DNA of 64,000 nt, taken from the NCBI GenBank assembly GCA_016292775.1, contig JAEDFN010000004.1:1-64000 (forward strand). Direction: 5' to 3'. Shown one piece after another: positions 1 through 9,067 of the stretch; the stretch's first letter is position 1, and the number at the start of each line of letters is the position of its first letter. The notes beneath the pieces are model-generated. The model did no database searches and was not told the DNA's origin. It saw only the letters and a program-made list of their open reading frames with translations. The DNA is from Paludibacteraceae bacterium. Its GTDB lineage: Bacteria; Bacteroidota; Bacteroidia; Bacteroidales; Paludibacteraceae. Position numbers and translations under genes: made by a program.

Positions 1-149
1 GTAGTTCCACTACAGTAAGTCGTCCAAGTAGCAGCTCTAATCGCAGTAGCTCCACTACAGTTAGTCGCCCAAGTAGTAGTTCTAACCGTAGTAGTTCCAC
101 TACAGTAAGTCGTCCAAGTAGCAGCTCTAATCGCAGTAGCTCCACAGCA
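1..149 (+). repeat. 45-bp in-frame tandem repeat
   Basis: The anchor TCCACTACAGT recurs at 6, 51 and 96, and a diverged copy (TCCACAGC) starts at 141, giving an exact period of 45 bases, or 15 codons. Differences between copies are mostly synonymous (AGC/AGT, CGC/CGT, AAT/AAC, GTA/GTT). The array continues past the left edge. It is in frame with the coding region, so it is a protein repeat and not a CRISPR array. Confidence 0.85.
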
Positions 150-179
150 AGTCGTAATAATACTGCCACTCGTCGATAA
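3..179 (+). CDS. 3' end of a Ser/Thr/Arg-rich repeat protein (partial)
   Basis: Only the last 58 codons and the TAA are in the window; the start lies upstream. The readable frame consists of a 15-residue unit, roughly SSSTTVSRPSSSSNR, repeated about three times, followed by a short tail ending NNTATRR. The composition (serine, threonine, arginine, some proline) suggests a disordered, basic C-terminal tail. No domain can be named from this fragment. The other two forward frames hit stops within the first 20 bases, which supports this frame. A strong terminator follows 22 bases after the stop. Confidence 0.6.
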   Translation, partial: SSTTVSRPSSSSNRSSSTTVSRPSSSSNRSSSTTVSRPSSSSNRSSSTASRNNTATRR

Positions 180-200
180 TTATAATTATATGTAAAAAAT

Positions 201-228
201 AAGAGAGCCGGTAAAAACCGGCTCTCTT
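201..228. terminator. Bidirectional intrinsic terminator
   Basis: A perfect 12-bp inverted repeat (AAGAGAGCCGGT, loop AAAA, ACCGGCTCTCTT) lies between two convergent genes. It has T-rich sequence on the right and A-rich sequence on the left, so it can end the repeat-protein gene on the plus strand and the acetyltransferase operon on the minus strand. Confidence 0.85.
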
Positions 229-229
229 A

Positions 230-781
230 TTATATGTATTTAATCGGTTTACAAGGATTTCCTACTGCAACACAATTATCGGGTATATCTTTTACTACTA
301 CACTTCCGGCACCGATAGTAACATTATTTCCTATAGAAACTCCAGGTAAAATTGTAACAGATCCTCCTATCCATACGTTATCTCCGATTGTTACCGATTT
401 TGCAGTTTGTCTTTGATTGTTGCGTTGTATCGGGTCTGTAGGGTGTACTGCAGTATATATGCTTACGTTTGGTGCTATAAAACAATTATCGCCTATAGAA
501 ACAATAGCTTCATCCAATATTGTAAGGTTAAAATTGGAAAAAAAGTTTTTCCCTATTTTTATATTGCTTCCATAGTCACAATAGAATGGTTGGTTGATTA
601 GAAAATTTTCTCCTATGTTAGGTATAATTTTATTTATCAAATTTTTTCTCTCTTCAAGATTCGTTGGTTTAATTCTGTTATATTCCCAAATTAAATCTTT
701 TACTTTGTTTATCTCCAAACTTAATTCCGGGTCTTTTGCATAATAATCAAGCCCGGCAAGCATTTTTTCCTTTTCTGTCAT
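230..781 (-). CDS. Hexapeptide-repeat O-acetyltransferase (maltose/galactoside acetyltransferase type)
   Basis: A 183-residue left-handed beta-helix acetyltransferase of the Maa/LacA group, which moves acetyl from acetyl-CoA to a sugar or other small hydroxyl acceptor in the cytoplasm. The N-terminal Mac-type helical segment (MTEKEKMLAGLDYYAKDPEL) is followed by hexapeptide turns such as IGDNCFIAPNVSIYT and IGDNVWIGGSVTILPG. The catalytic-type histidine is in the stretch TAVHPTDP. The length matches the family (about 180-200). The gene follows the oxidoreductase gene by three bases, so they are probably cotranscribed. The true acceptor cannot be read from the sequence. Confidence 0.85.
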   Translation of the reverse strand: MTEKEKMLAGLDYYAKDPELSLEINKVKDLIWEYNRIKPTNLEERKNLINKIIPNIGENFLINQPFYCDYGSNIKIGKNFFSNFNLTILDEAIVSIGDNCFIAPNVSIYTAVHPTDPIQRNNQRQTAKSVTIGDNVWIGGSVTILPGVSIGNNVTIGAGSVVVKDIPDNCVAVGNPCKPIKYI

Positions 782-784
782 CTA

Positions 785-3538
785 TCAATCTTTTTTTGTT
801 GTTACTCTATCTACTAAATAAATAATATTCATAAATGGAATTCCACCATTTGTAGTTAATCCTATTTCACAAGTGCGGGAGTTACTATATCCGCTTGTAA
901 TATGATGTTTTTCTATTTGTGGTCTTAATTTGCGTAATGCCCATTTATTTACCTCGGGATGTGTAAATCCTTTGTCACCAGCGAATGCACAACAACCAAT
1001 CTCTTCTGTTACAACTACATTGTTTGAGCATAATTTAGCCAATTTTATCATTTCTTCTTTTAATCCCATTTTTATTGTAGAGCATGTGGCATGTATTGTT
1101 ATTATTTCATCTATTGGAGTAAATTTTAATTTATCGGTAATGAATGTTAAGATAAACTCCACTGGTTCATATAGTTTTAATGTTTTAATATTATTTCTCA
1201 TTCTATACAAGCATGGCGATTGGTCACATAATATTGGATATTCTCCACCATTCGATGCTTCAAATAAGGCATCTGCCAATTCTTGAGTTTTTTGAGTTGC
1301 TATTTCGGGCATTCCCTTACTCTCCCAAATAGTACCACAGCATAAGTTATTCATGTTTTTAGGGAAAATTACTTCATATCCCGCTTTTTCCAATAAATTT
1401 ATAGTAACTACTTGTAATGGTTGTGTTTCATATTCGTTTTTACTTGCACCCATGGTTTGATTGATACACGAAGGGAAGTATACTACTTTCAGATTGCTCT
1501 TAATAGTAGGTTGTTTTTGATATGTGGATTTTGGCATTGAAGGTGTCCATAATGGTATCTTTTTTATTGTTGAATGCATGCCTTTTGCAATGGTATTCAT
1601 TACTTTATCTCCAATTATATTGTTTATTCCACTAACTAAAGATAAACCTGCTTTCATTGTGCTTTCTATAGCGTGCAAATTGTTTGCACTGTAGGATCCT
1701 ATTTTTTGGGCTAGTTTATTATTTTTCAATTCCCTTTCTCTAATAACATGTATTAGCTCTCCGGTATTGATTTTTACGGGACAAGAGGTAGAACACAGTC
1801 CGTCTCCTGCACATGTAACATTACCTAAATATTTGAATTCGGAAATCAATGTATTTAGTTTGTAGTCATCTTCGTGTGTAGTTTGTAATCGTGATATTTC
1901 TCGTTGTATAACAATTCTTTGTCGAGATGATAAAGAGAATCCGCAAGTAACACAATTAACTTCACAAAAACCGCACTCTATACATTTGTCAACGAGCGGG
2001 TGACATTTCACAAGCGGTTTTAAATTTGATATATGGCATTTAGGATCTTCGTTAAATATCACTCCCGGATTTAAAATATTGTCGGGATCGAAGAGGTGTT
2101 TAACCTCTTTCATTAATGAATATATTTTTTCTCCCCACTCTTTTTTTACAAATGGAGCCATGTTTCTGCCTGTTCCATGTTCTGCTTTTAATGATCCGTT
2201 ATATTTATCTATCACCATTGATACTACGTCATCCATCAATGCTTCATACCTGGATATCTCCTCTTGTGTGTCAAATTTTTGGTTAATAATAAAGTGATAG
2301 TTGCCTTCTAAAGCATGTCCGTAAATAACGGCATCTTCATAATGATGTGTTGATAAAATCGTCTGTAAGTCTTTGGTTGCTTCTACAAGATGTTGTATTG
2401 GAAATGCTACGTCTTCTATTAAACATGTAGTGCCTATTGGTCGCATACTGCCTACAGATGGAAATATTCCTGATCGAATACTCCAATATTTATTTATTAA
2501 TTCTTTGTCTGTTGTAAATTTACTTTGTTGGATAGTGTCGTATTTATTTATAATGTCAATAGCTTCTTTGCATCTATCTTCCAATTCATCTTTACTATCT
2601 GAGTTGATTTTTATTAATAAAGCAATTGTCTCTTTCGGTAGTTTGTCAATTTCGTCAACTTGGTTTTTTACTGATAATAAGGCTTTATAATCGAACAATT
2701 CTACTGCATCTGCTCCAATCTTTTTTAAATCGATAACACAATTACAACCGTTATCTACATCTTTAAAATAGATTAGTGCACTTGCAGTATAAGGTTGTAT
2801 GTGTAGATTTTTCATTACTACTTCCGAAATAAAAGCTAATGTACCTTCGCTACCCACTAATAGATGTGTAATAATGTCAAACGGGTCTTGATATTCAATA
2901 AAAGGGAGCATATTTAAGCCCGTAACATTTTTGATGCTATACTTCTTTTTTAATATTTCGTAAGTGTCAGAGTCCCTATTTATAATGTCTCTAATTTCAA
3001 TAATTTTATCAATAAAACTTTTATGTGTATTGCCAAATTCCGCTTTGCTAATATCCGATCCGGTATCTAAAATGGTTCCGTCTGTAAATATTATTTTAGC
3101 GGACTGAATCATTTTATGACTGTTTGCATGTATGCCACAGCTCATTCCGGATGCGTTGTTAGATATTATACCTCCTACCATCGCACTTTTTACAGAAGCC
3201 GGGTCGGGAGCAAATTTATATCCGTATTTTGATAATATTTCATTGACTCTTCCTCCTACTATGCCGGGTTGTAATCGAATATATTTCCCATCATCTATTA
3301 CTTCATATTTTTCCCATTTTTTACCAACAACAGCTAATATGGAATTGCTTATGGCTTGACCTGATAAACTCGTTCCTGCAGCCCTAAATGTAACGGTTTG
3401 TTTGTTGAGTTTGGCAAAATGAAATATGGTTTTTATATCATTTTCATCATCCGGGTGTATTACATATTTCGGAATTAATCTATAGAATCCGGCGTCAGTA
3501 CCCCATGCTAATGCCTCTAAATAAGATGCTTGTTTCAT
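785..3538 (-). CDS. Fused FAD-linked / iron-sulfur 2-hydroxyacid oxidoreductase (YdiJ/GlcD-GlcF-like)
   Basis: A 917-residue fusion. Residues about 20-240 form a PCMH-type FAD-binding domain (AGTSLSGQ at 54-61, VGGIISNNASGMSCG near 121-135). Residues about 240-495 are the FAD-oxidase C-terminal domain with GHALEGNYH (407-415) and EHGTG (453-457). Two ferredoxin-like clusters follow: C519, C522, C525, C529 and C576, C582, C586. The C-terminal third has two CCG-type motifs (LCCGTIW and GCCAFAGDKG) like those in GlcF and LutA. The family oxidises D-2-hydroxyacids such as D-lactate, glycolate or D-2-hydroxyglutarate and passes electrons to quinone or another carrier. Substrate is not determinable here. 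Length and order resemble E. coli YdiJ. Confidence 0.85.
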   Translation of the reverse strand: MKQASYLEALAWGTDAGFYRLIPKYVIHPDDENDIKTIFHFAKLNKQTVTFRAAGTSLSGQAISNSILAVVGKKWEKYEVIDDGKYIRLQPGIVGGRVNEILSKYGYKFAPDPASVKSAMVGGIISNNASGMSCGIHANSHKMIQSAKIIFTDGTILDTGSDISKAEFGNTHKSFIDKIIEIRDIINRDSDTYEILKKKYSIKNVTGLNMLPFIEYQDPFDIITHLLVGSEGTLAFISEVVMKNLHIQPYTASALIYFKDVDNGCNCVIDLKKIGADAVELFDYKALLSVKNQVDEIDKLPKETIALLIKINSDSKDELEDRCKEAIDIINKYDTIQQSKFTTDKELINKYWSIRSGIFPSVGSMRPIGTTCLIEDVAFPIQHLVEATKDLQTILSTHHYEDAVIYGHALEGNYHFIINQKFDTQEEISRYEALMDDVVSMVIDKYNGSLKAEHGTGRNMAPFVKKEWGEKIYSLMKEVKHLFDPDNILNPGVIFNEDPKCHISNLKPLVKCHPLVDKCIECGFCEVNCVTCGFSLSSRQRIVIQREISRLQTTHEDDYKLNTLISEFKYLGNVTCAGDGLCSTSCPVKINTGELIHVIRERELKNNKLAQKIGSYSANNLHAIESTMKAGLSLVSGINNIIGDKVMNTIAKGMHSTIKKIPLWTPSMPKSTYQKQPTIKSNLKVVYFPSCINQTMGASKNEYETQPLQVVTINLLEKAGYEVIFPKNMNNLCCGTIWESKGMPEIATQKTQELADALFEASNGGEYPILCDQSPCLYRMRNNIKTLKLYEPVEFILTFITDKLKFTPIDEIITIHATCSTIKMGLKEEMIKLAKLCSNNVVVTEEIGCCAFAGDKGFTHPEVNKWALRKLRPQIEKHHITSGYSNSRTCEIGLTTNGGIPFMNIIYLVDRVTTKKD

Positions 3539-3574
3539 TGTTTTGAATTGTTAAATTGTCGTTCTTACAATTTG

Positions 3575-3582
3575 CAAATATA
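3575..3582 (-). promoter_or_regulatory. -7 box for the oxidoreductase/acetyltransferase operon
   Basis: The minus strand reads TATATTTG, matching the Bacteroidota -7 consensus TAnnTTTG, about 36 bases before the ATG at 3538. No convincing -33 TTTG is seen at the expected spacing, so this rests on the -7 box and its position. Confidence 0.45.
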
Positions 3583-3801
3583 CAAAAAATAATTTTTATA
3601 ATATATTTCTTGATTGACTTATAATTTATTTTTTTCCTTTTTCTAAAAATAATATTCTTGGAAAACTTTTTATGTGCGAATAGATGTGTTTGGTTAATTT
3701 AATATCTTAGTTATTAAAGAGTTGTTTTAAGATTGAATTTGTAATTTGGAAAACTTTTGAAAAATTGCCTTGAAAAAATTTTAAAAAAAAGTTTATTTTG
3801 T

Positions 3802-3833
3802 ATTGTGTGAAAAGAAAAAACATTGTACATTTG
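3802..3833 (+). promoter_or_regulatory. Predicted nrdJ promoter
   Basis: TACATTTG at 3826-3833 matches TAnnTTTG, with ATTG at 3802-3805 twenty bases upstream as a weak -33 element. The 388-base gap 3539-3926 holds this promoter, the divergent one at 3575-3582, and otherwise A/T-rich sequence. The predicted nrdJ leader is about 85 bases. I searched it for a cobalamin riboswitch and saw none. Confidence 0.55.
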
Positions 3834-3926
3834 CAAGGAAATTTTATGACAAAATTTTCTCTTGTATTTGAGCCTATTTGTCACTGAATAAAGAATTTTT
3901 ATTATTAACCTAATTGTATCCTTACT

Positions 3927-6485
3927 GTGAAATTGAATGTTTTTACCGAAGAAGAGGCTAAAAAGGCAACTCTAGAATACTTTAATGGAGATGAATTAGC
4001 CTCACAGGTTTGGGTGAATAAGTATGCTTTAAAAGATTCAGATGGAAATTTGTATGAAAAAACTCCTTCTGATATGCATCATCGTTTGGCAAGTGAAATA
4101 GCCAGAATTGAGAATAAATACCCGAATCCACTTTCTGAACAACAATTATTTGATTTGTTCGATCATTTTAAGTACATTGTTCCTCAAGGTAGTCCTATGA
4201 CGGGTATTGGAAATAATTTCCAAGTTTCGTCTTTATCAAATTGTTTTGTAATTGGTGTTGATGGGAAAGCCGATTCTTATGGGGGTATTTTTAAAATAGA
4301 TGAAGAACAAGTACAATTAATGAAACGTCGTGGCGGGGTTGGTCATGATCTTAGCCATATTCGTCCCGAGGGTTCTCCCGTAAAAAATTCTGCACTGACA
4401 TCAACAGGTATTGTTCCGTTCATGGAGAGATATTCAAATTCTACACGTGAAGTGGCTCAAGGTGGTCGTCGCGGTGCTTTGATGTTATCTGTCTCTATTA
4501 AACATCCCGATTCAGAGAAATTTATTGATGCAAAATTACAACAAGGTAAGGTAACAGGGGCTAATATTTCAGTAAAAATAGATGATGAATTTATGGAAGC
4601 TGTGAAAAATGATGATTTATATTCTCAGCAATATCCTATAAATTCTGATAACCCTCAATTCAAAGTTCAGGTTAATGCAAAAAATGTTTGGAATAAAATT
4701 GTACACAATGCTTGGGCAAGCGCAGAACCCGGTGTACTCTTTTGGGATACTATAATAAAAGAGTCGGTGCCGGATTGTTATGCTGATTTAGGTTTTAGAA
4801 CGGTTTCCACAAATCCTTGCGGGGAAATTCCTCTTTGCCCTTATGATAGTTGCCGATTACTAGCCATAAATTTATACTCTTATGTAATTAATCCATTTAC
4901 TCCTAATGCCAAATTTGATTTCGATTTATTTAGAAGTCACGTGCGTCTTGCACAACGTATTATGGATGATATCATCGATCTCGAGATAGAAAAAATTAAT
5001 AAGATTATTGAAAAAATAAATTCCGACCCTGAATCCGATAACGTTAAACGTACGGAATTTGAACTCTGGAATAAAATAAAAGCAAAAACATTAAAGGGTC
5101 GTCGTACTGGTGTAGGTGTTACAGCTGAAGGAGATATGTTGGCTGCAATGAACTTGCGCTATGGTAGCGAAGAGGCTACTCAATTCTCCGAAAGCGTTCA
5201 TCGTAATATAGCAGTCGAAGCCTATCGTTCCAGCGTTCAAATGGCTAAAGAGAGAGGTGCTTTTGAAGTATTTGATTCGGAAAGAGAAAAAAATAACCCT
5301 TTCGTTCTTAGAATTAAAAATGAAGATGAGCAATTGTATAATGATATGTGTAAATATGGAAGACGTAATATTGCTTGCCTTACTATTGCACCTACCGGTA
5401 CAACAAGTATCATGACTCAAACTACCTCAGGTATTGAACCGGCATTCTTACCTGTGTATAAACGTCGCCGTAAAGTGAATCCTAATGATATTAATGTTAG
5501 GGTTGATTACGTGGATTCTGAAGGGGATGCTTTTGAAGAATATATTGTCTTCCATCATAAATTTGCCGAGTGGATGAAAGTGAATGGCTATGATGTTGAC
5601 AAACAATATACTCAAGAAGAGTTAGATGAAATTGTTGCAAAATCTCCTTATTTTCACGCCACTTCCAATGATGTCGATTGGTTAATGAAAGTGAAGATGC
5701 AAGGAAGAATTCAAAAATGGGTAGATCATAGTATTAGTGTTACTATTAACTTGCCTGCTACTGCTACGGAAGAGCTCGTATCTCAATTGTATTTTGAAGC
5801 TTGGCAATCCGGTTGTAAAGGTTGCACTATCTATCGTGATGGCTCAAGATCCGGCGTGTTGGTCTCTACAAAAGATAATAAATCAAATAACACAAAACCG
5901 GATAATGATACTCGTTGTGTGTGTTATCCTATATCAAATTACGAACGCCCTCGTGAATTAAAATGCGATGTAGTTAGATTCCAAAATAAAAAAGAGAAAT
6001 GGATTGCTTTTGTCGGACTTAGAGACGAACGTCCTTATGAAATATTTACCGGTCTCGCAGATGATGAAGAGGGTATACTTCTTCCAAAATCCGTTGTTGA
6101 GGGTGTAATTATTAAGACTAAAGATGAAAATGGCAGAAGTAGATATGATTTCCAATATAAAAATTCTCGAGGTTATAAAACTACCGTAGAGGGTCTTTCT
6201 TATAAATTCGATAAAGAGTATTGGAATTATGCTAAATTAATTTCCGGTGTACTTCGTTATGGTATGCCTATCGATCAAGTTGTGAAGTTAGTATCCGGTT
6301 TGCAATTGGATAGCGAATCAATTAACAATTGGAAATCAGGTGTTGAACGTGCTCTTAAAAAATATATTCCTGATGGCACTTCCCTAGCAAATGATGAATG
6401 CCCTGAATGTCATCAACATACTCTTGTTATGAAAGAGGGTTGCATGGTTTGTAGTAATTGTGGTTATTCTAAATGTGGTGGTTAA
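3927..6485 (+). CDS. nrdJ: Adenosylcobalamin-dependent (class II) ribonucleotide reductase
   Basis: An 852-residue class II reductase that converts ribonucleotides to deoxyribonucleotides using a radical generated from adenosylcobalamin, so it works without oxygen. Visible family marks are SNCFVIG with C106, the RRGGVGHDLSHIRP loop, NPCGE (296-300) with the radical cysteine C298 and E300, and C309 in the SCRLLAINL segment; C106 and C309 fit the redox pair. The C-terminus carries a CxxC...CxxC zinc-ribbon-like segment ending in CGYSKCGG. The start is GTG at 3927: the next in-frame ATG is about 50 codons in and would remove conserved N-terminal sequence. It heads a rightward run with malQ 14 bases downstream. 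Confidence 0.93.
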   Translation: MKLNVFTEEEAKKATLEYFNGDELASQVWVNKYALKDSDGNLYEKTPSDMHHRLASEIARIENKYPNPLSEQQLFDLFDHFKYIVPQGSPMTGIGNNFQVSSLSNCFVIGVDGKADSYGGIFKIDEEQVQLMKRRGGVGHDLSHIRPEGSPVKNSALTSTGIVPFMERYSNSTREVAQGGRRGALMLSVSIKHPDSEKFIDAKLQQGKVTGANISVKIDDEFMEAVKNDDLYSQQYPINSDNPQFKVQVNAKNVWNKIVHNAWASAEPGVLFWDTIIKESVPDCYADLGFRTVSTNPCGEIPLCPYDSCRLLAINLYSYVINPFTPNAKFDFDLFRSHVRLAQRIMDDIIDLEIEKINKIIEKINSDPESDNVKRTEFELWNKIKAKTLKGRRTGVGVTAEGDMLAAMNLRYGSEEATQFSESVHRNIAVEAYRSSVQMAKERGAFEVFDSEREKNNPFVLRIKNEDEQLYNDMCKYGRRNIACLTIAPTGTTSIMTQTTSGIEPAFLPVYKRRRKVNPNDINVRVDYVDSEGDAFEEYIVFHHKFAEWMKVNGYDVDKQYTQEELDEIVAKSPYFHATSNDVDWLMKVKMQGRIQKWVDHSISVTINLPATATEELVSQLYFEAWQSGCKGCTIYRDGSRSGVLVSTKDNKSNNTKPDNDTRCVCYPISNYERPRELKCDVVRFQNKKEKWIAFVGLRDERPYEIFTGLADDEEGILLPKSVVEGVIIKTKDENGRSRYDFQYKNSRGYKTTVEGLSYKFDKEYWNYAKLISGVLRYGMPIDQVVKLVSGLQLDSESINNWKSGVERALKKYIPDGTSLANDECPECHQHTLVMKEGCMVCSNCGYSKCGG

Positions 6486-6499
6486 TAATGTGATATAAC

Positions 6500-9061
6500 A
6501 TGATAAATTTTAATTTGTTTTGCCCGACTTATTTCGGGCAAAATCTTTTTTTAGTTATAGGTAATGAAGAGTATTCTATGTCGTATCTACGTGATGGAAT
6601 GTGGATTTGTGATGTAGATATTGAATCAAATTCTGTTGTTGAATATTCTTATTTATTGAAAAATCCTGATGGAACTATAGTTTCCGAGGGATTGAAGAAA
6701 CGTTTTTTACCTTATTTCGCAACGAATAATGGAGTAGTCAATGATGAATTTATTTATCGCGATATTTCTACGATTTTTGAGTCAAAACCATTTGTTAATT
6801 GTTTGACGAAGCATGTAGATTATCTCCCTTTCCCAGCAATTAACGAGAATGATATTTTGCTTATCGTAGACGCCCCTCTCATTGAAAAAAATCAAGGTGT
6901 TGCCATTGTAGGTGAAGGAGATTTTTTAGGAAATTGGCAAGTAGATAAAAAGTTGATAATGTATCCATCATATAATAACCTTTGGTGGATTAATCTTCCT
7001 TATAACCATTTCTTAACTCATGCCGAATATAAGTTCGTAGTATATGATAAATATTCTGGTGAAATATTGAAATGGGAAATCGGTAATAATAGAAGGATGC
7101 CTCTGATAATCCCTAATGCTGTATATACTAAACATATAAATGTTGATTATAATTGGCATGGTAGTGGTGTGGCGATACCCGTATTTTCATTGCGCAGTTC
7201 TAGTGATTGGGGTGTTGGTGAATTTTACGACTTGATTCCTTTTGCCGATTGGGCTAAAAAGAATGGCCATTCTCTAATTCAAATTCTGCCGATTAATGAT
7301 ACTACTTCCACCAATACAGATTTGGATTCTTACCCCTATAAAGCAAATTCTGTTTATGCTTTGCATCCTATGTATTTGAACATTGATGCTGTAGGGAAAT
7401 TAAAAAATTCAGCAAAATATAAGGAGTATATCAATAAAGCGAAGAAATTAAATAAATTAAATTCTGTAGATTATTCTCAAGTAAATAAATTGAAACTGAG
7501 TTATCTTAGAGAATATTTTGATGAAAACTACAGTTCAATAATTTCAGATACGGAATTTTGTGATTTTATTTCTAATAATAATCTGTGGTTGAAGGATTAT
7601 GCCGTATTTTCCGTTTTGAGAAATGAGTTTGGAACCGATGATTTTACTACTTGGGGTCAGTATGCATTATATAATAAATCTTTAGTAGAAGAATATTATG
7701 AGAATAATTTATCATCGGTATATTTTTATTGTTTTATTCAATATCATTTAGATAAACAATTATCATACGTTATACAACAACTTCATCAAAAAGGAATTGT
7801 AATAAAAGGTGATTTACCGATAGGAATTAGTAGATATAGTGTTGATGCATGGGTTTATCCAAAATATTTTAATCTTGGAATGCAAGCCGGTGCTCCTCCT
7901 GATGATTTTTCTATAACAGGTCAAAATTGGGGATTTCCTACATATAATTGGAAAGAGATTTCTAAAGATAATTTTCAATGGTGGAAAAATCGTTTTAATG
8001 TGATGGAACGCTATTTTGATGCTTTTAGAATTGATCATATCCTCGGATTCTTTCGTATTTGGGAAATTCCAAAAGAAAATATTTGGGGGTTGTTAGGCCA
8101 TTTTTCCCCTGCAAAACCTATGTCAGTGAACGAAATAGAAAATTATGGTTTGCATTTTGATTATGACCGTTTTGTTTCTCCGTTTATAACTAAAGAGTTG
8201 TTATATAATATATTAGGAGATGATTTTGACGAGATAGTCCCAAATGTTTTCAATCAAAAAACATATAACTTATACTCTTTTAAACCGGAATATGATACCC
8301 AAAGAAAATTATTTGATAATTTCAATAATAATACTCTAAATAAAAAATACAATATATTGGAAAAATTATTACCTTTGTATGCTGAAGTATTGTTTATTCA
8401 AGATGAGTACGAAAAAGGTAATTATCATCCACGTATAAACTTGATGAATTCTTACTCTTTTAGCCAACTTGATGATAACGTAAAGTGGTGTTTAACAAGG
8501 ATTCATGATGAATTTTTCTATCACCGACACACCTCAATGTGGGCTGATGAGGCAATGAAAAAATTACCCGTGTTGATAGATAGTACCAATATGTTGGTTT
8601 GTGGAGAAGATTTAGGTATGGTGCCGGATTGTGTGCCGGGTGTAATGAGAAAATTACAAATTCTTTCTCTTGAGGTGGAAAGAATGCCTAAAGAGGTAAA
8701 TAAAAAATTTGTAGACCTTAATCAAGTGCCTTATCTTTCCGTTTGTTGTACAGGTACCCACGATACAAGCACTCTTCGCCAATGGTGGAAAGAAGATAAA
8801 GCAAATACTCAATGGTATTTTAATAATATTTTGCATAAAATTGGTAATGCCCCGGATGATTTGACAGCGGATTTAGCAAAAAATATTATTAATAATCACC
8901 TGAATTCCAAGAGTATGTGGGCAATTTTGCCTTGGCAAGATTATATGGCTTGCGATGATGTGCTTCGTTCAAAAAATATTGATGAAAGAATAAATGTTCC
9001 AAGTAATCCAAAGCATATTTGGAATTGGAGAATGCATTTGGATGTAAATAAATTAAATTAA
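6500..9061 (+). CDS. malQ: 4-alpha-glucanotransferase with N-terminal starch-binding domains
   Basis: An 853-residue GH77 amylomaltase/disproportionating enzyme that transfers glucan segments between maltodextrins in the cytoplasm. The first 220 or so residues look like two CBM20-type starch-binding modules (second copy: GDFLGNWQVDKKLIMYP), as in Bacteroidota MalQ and plant DPE2. The catalytic part carries the nucleophile D512 in FRIDH, acid/base E703 in CGEDLGMVP and D755 in GTHDTST, plus GAPPDDFSITGQNWGFP. All three catalytic residues are present. It is 14 bases after nrdJ and 6 before the next gene, consistent with one transcript. Confidence 0.93.
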   Translation: MINFNLFCPTYFGQNLFLVIGNEEYSMSYLRDGMWICDVDIESNSVVEYSYLLKNPDGTIVSEGLKKRFLPYFATNNGVVNDEFIYRDISTIFESKPFVNCLTKHVDYLPFPAINENDILLIVDAPLIEKNQGVAIVGEGDFLGNWQVDKKLIMYPSYNNLWWINLPYNHFLTHAEYKFVVYDKYSGEILKWEIGNNRRMPLIIPNAVYTKHINVDYNWHGSGVAIPVFSLRSSSDWGVGEFYDLIPFADWAKKNGHSLIQILPINDTTSTNTDLDSYPYKANSVYALHPMYLNIDAVGKLKNSAKYKEYINKAKKLNKLNSVDYSQVNKLKLSYLREYFDENYSSIISDTEFCDFISNNNLWLKDYAVFSVLRNEFGTDDFTTWGQYALYNKSLVEEYYENNLSSVYFYCFIQYHLDKQLSYVIQQLHQKGIVIKGDLPIGISRYSVDAWVYPKYFNLGMQAGAPPDDFSITGQNWGFPTYNWKEISKDNFQWWKNRFNVMERYFDAFRIDHILGFFRIWEIPKENIWGLLGHFSPAKPMSVNEIENYGLHFDYDRFVSPFITKELLYNILGDDFDEIVPNVFNQKTYNLYSFKPEYDTQRKLFDNFNNNTLNKKYNILEKLLPLYAEVLFIQDEYEKGNYHPRINLMNSYSFSQLDDNVKWCLTRIHDEFFYHRHTSMWADEAMKKLPVLIDSTNMLVCGEDLGMVPDCVPGVMRKLQILSLEVERMPKEVNKKFVDLNQVPYLSVCCTGTHDTSTLRQWWKEDKANTQWYFNNILHKIGNAPDDLTADLAKNIINNHLNSKSMWAILPWQDYMACDDVLRSKNIDERINVPSNPKHIWNWRMHLDVNKLN

Positions 9062-9067
9062 TATATT

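Noticed and set aside
1..179. CRISPR-like repetition at the left edge
   Set aside because: Units are contiguous, have no unique spacers, and are in frame with a protein.
3539..3926. Possible cobalamin riboswitch before nrdJ
   Set aside because: I looked for a conserved B12-box-like segment and a large paired structure and saw only A/T-rich sequence and two promoters.
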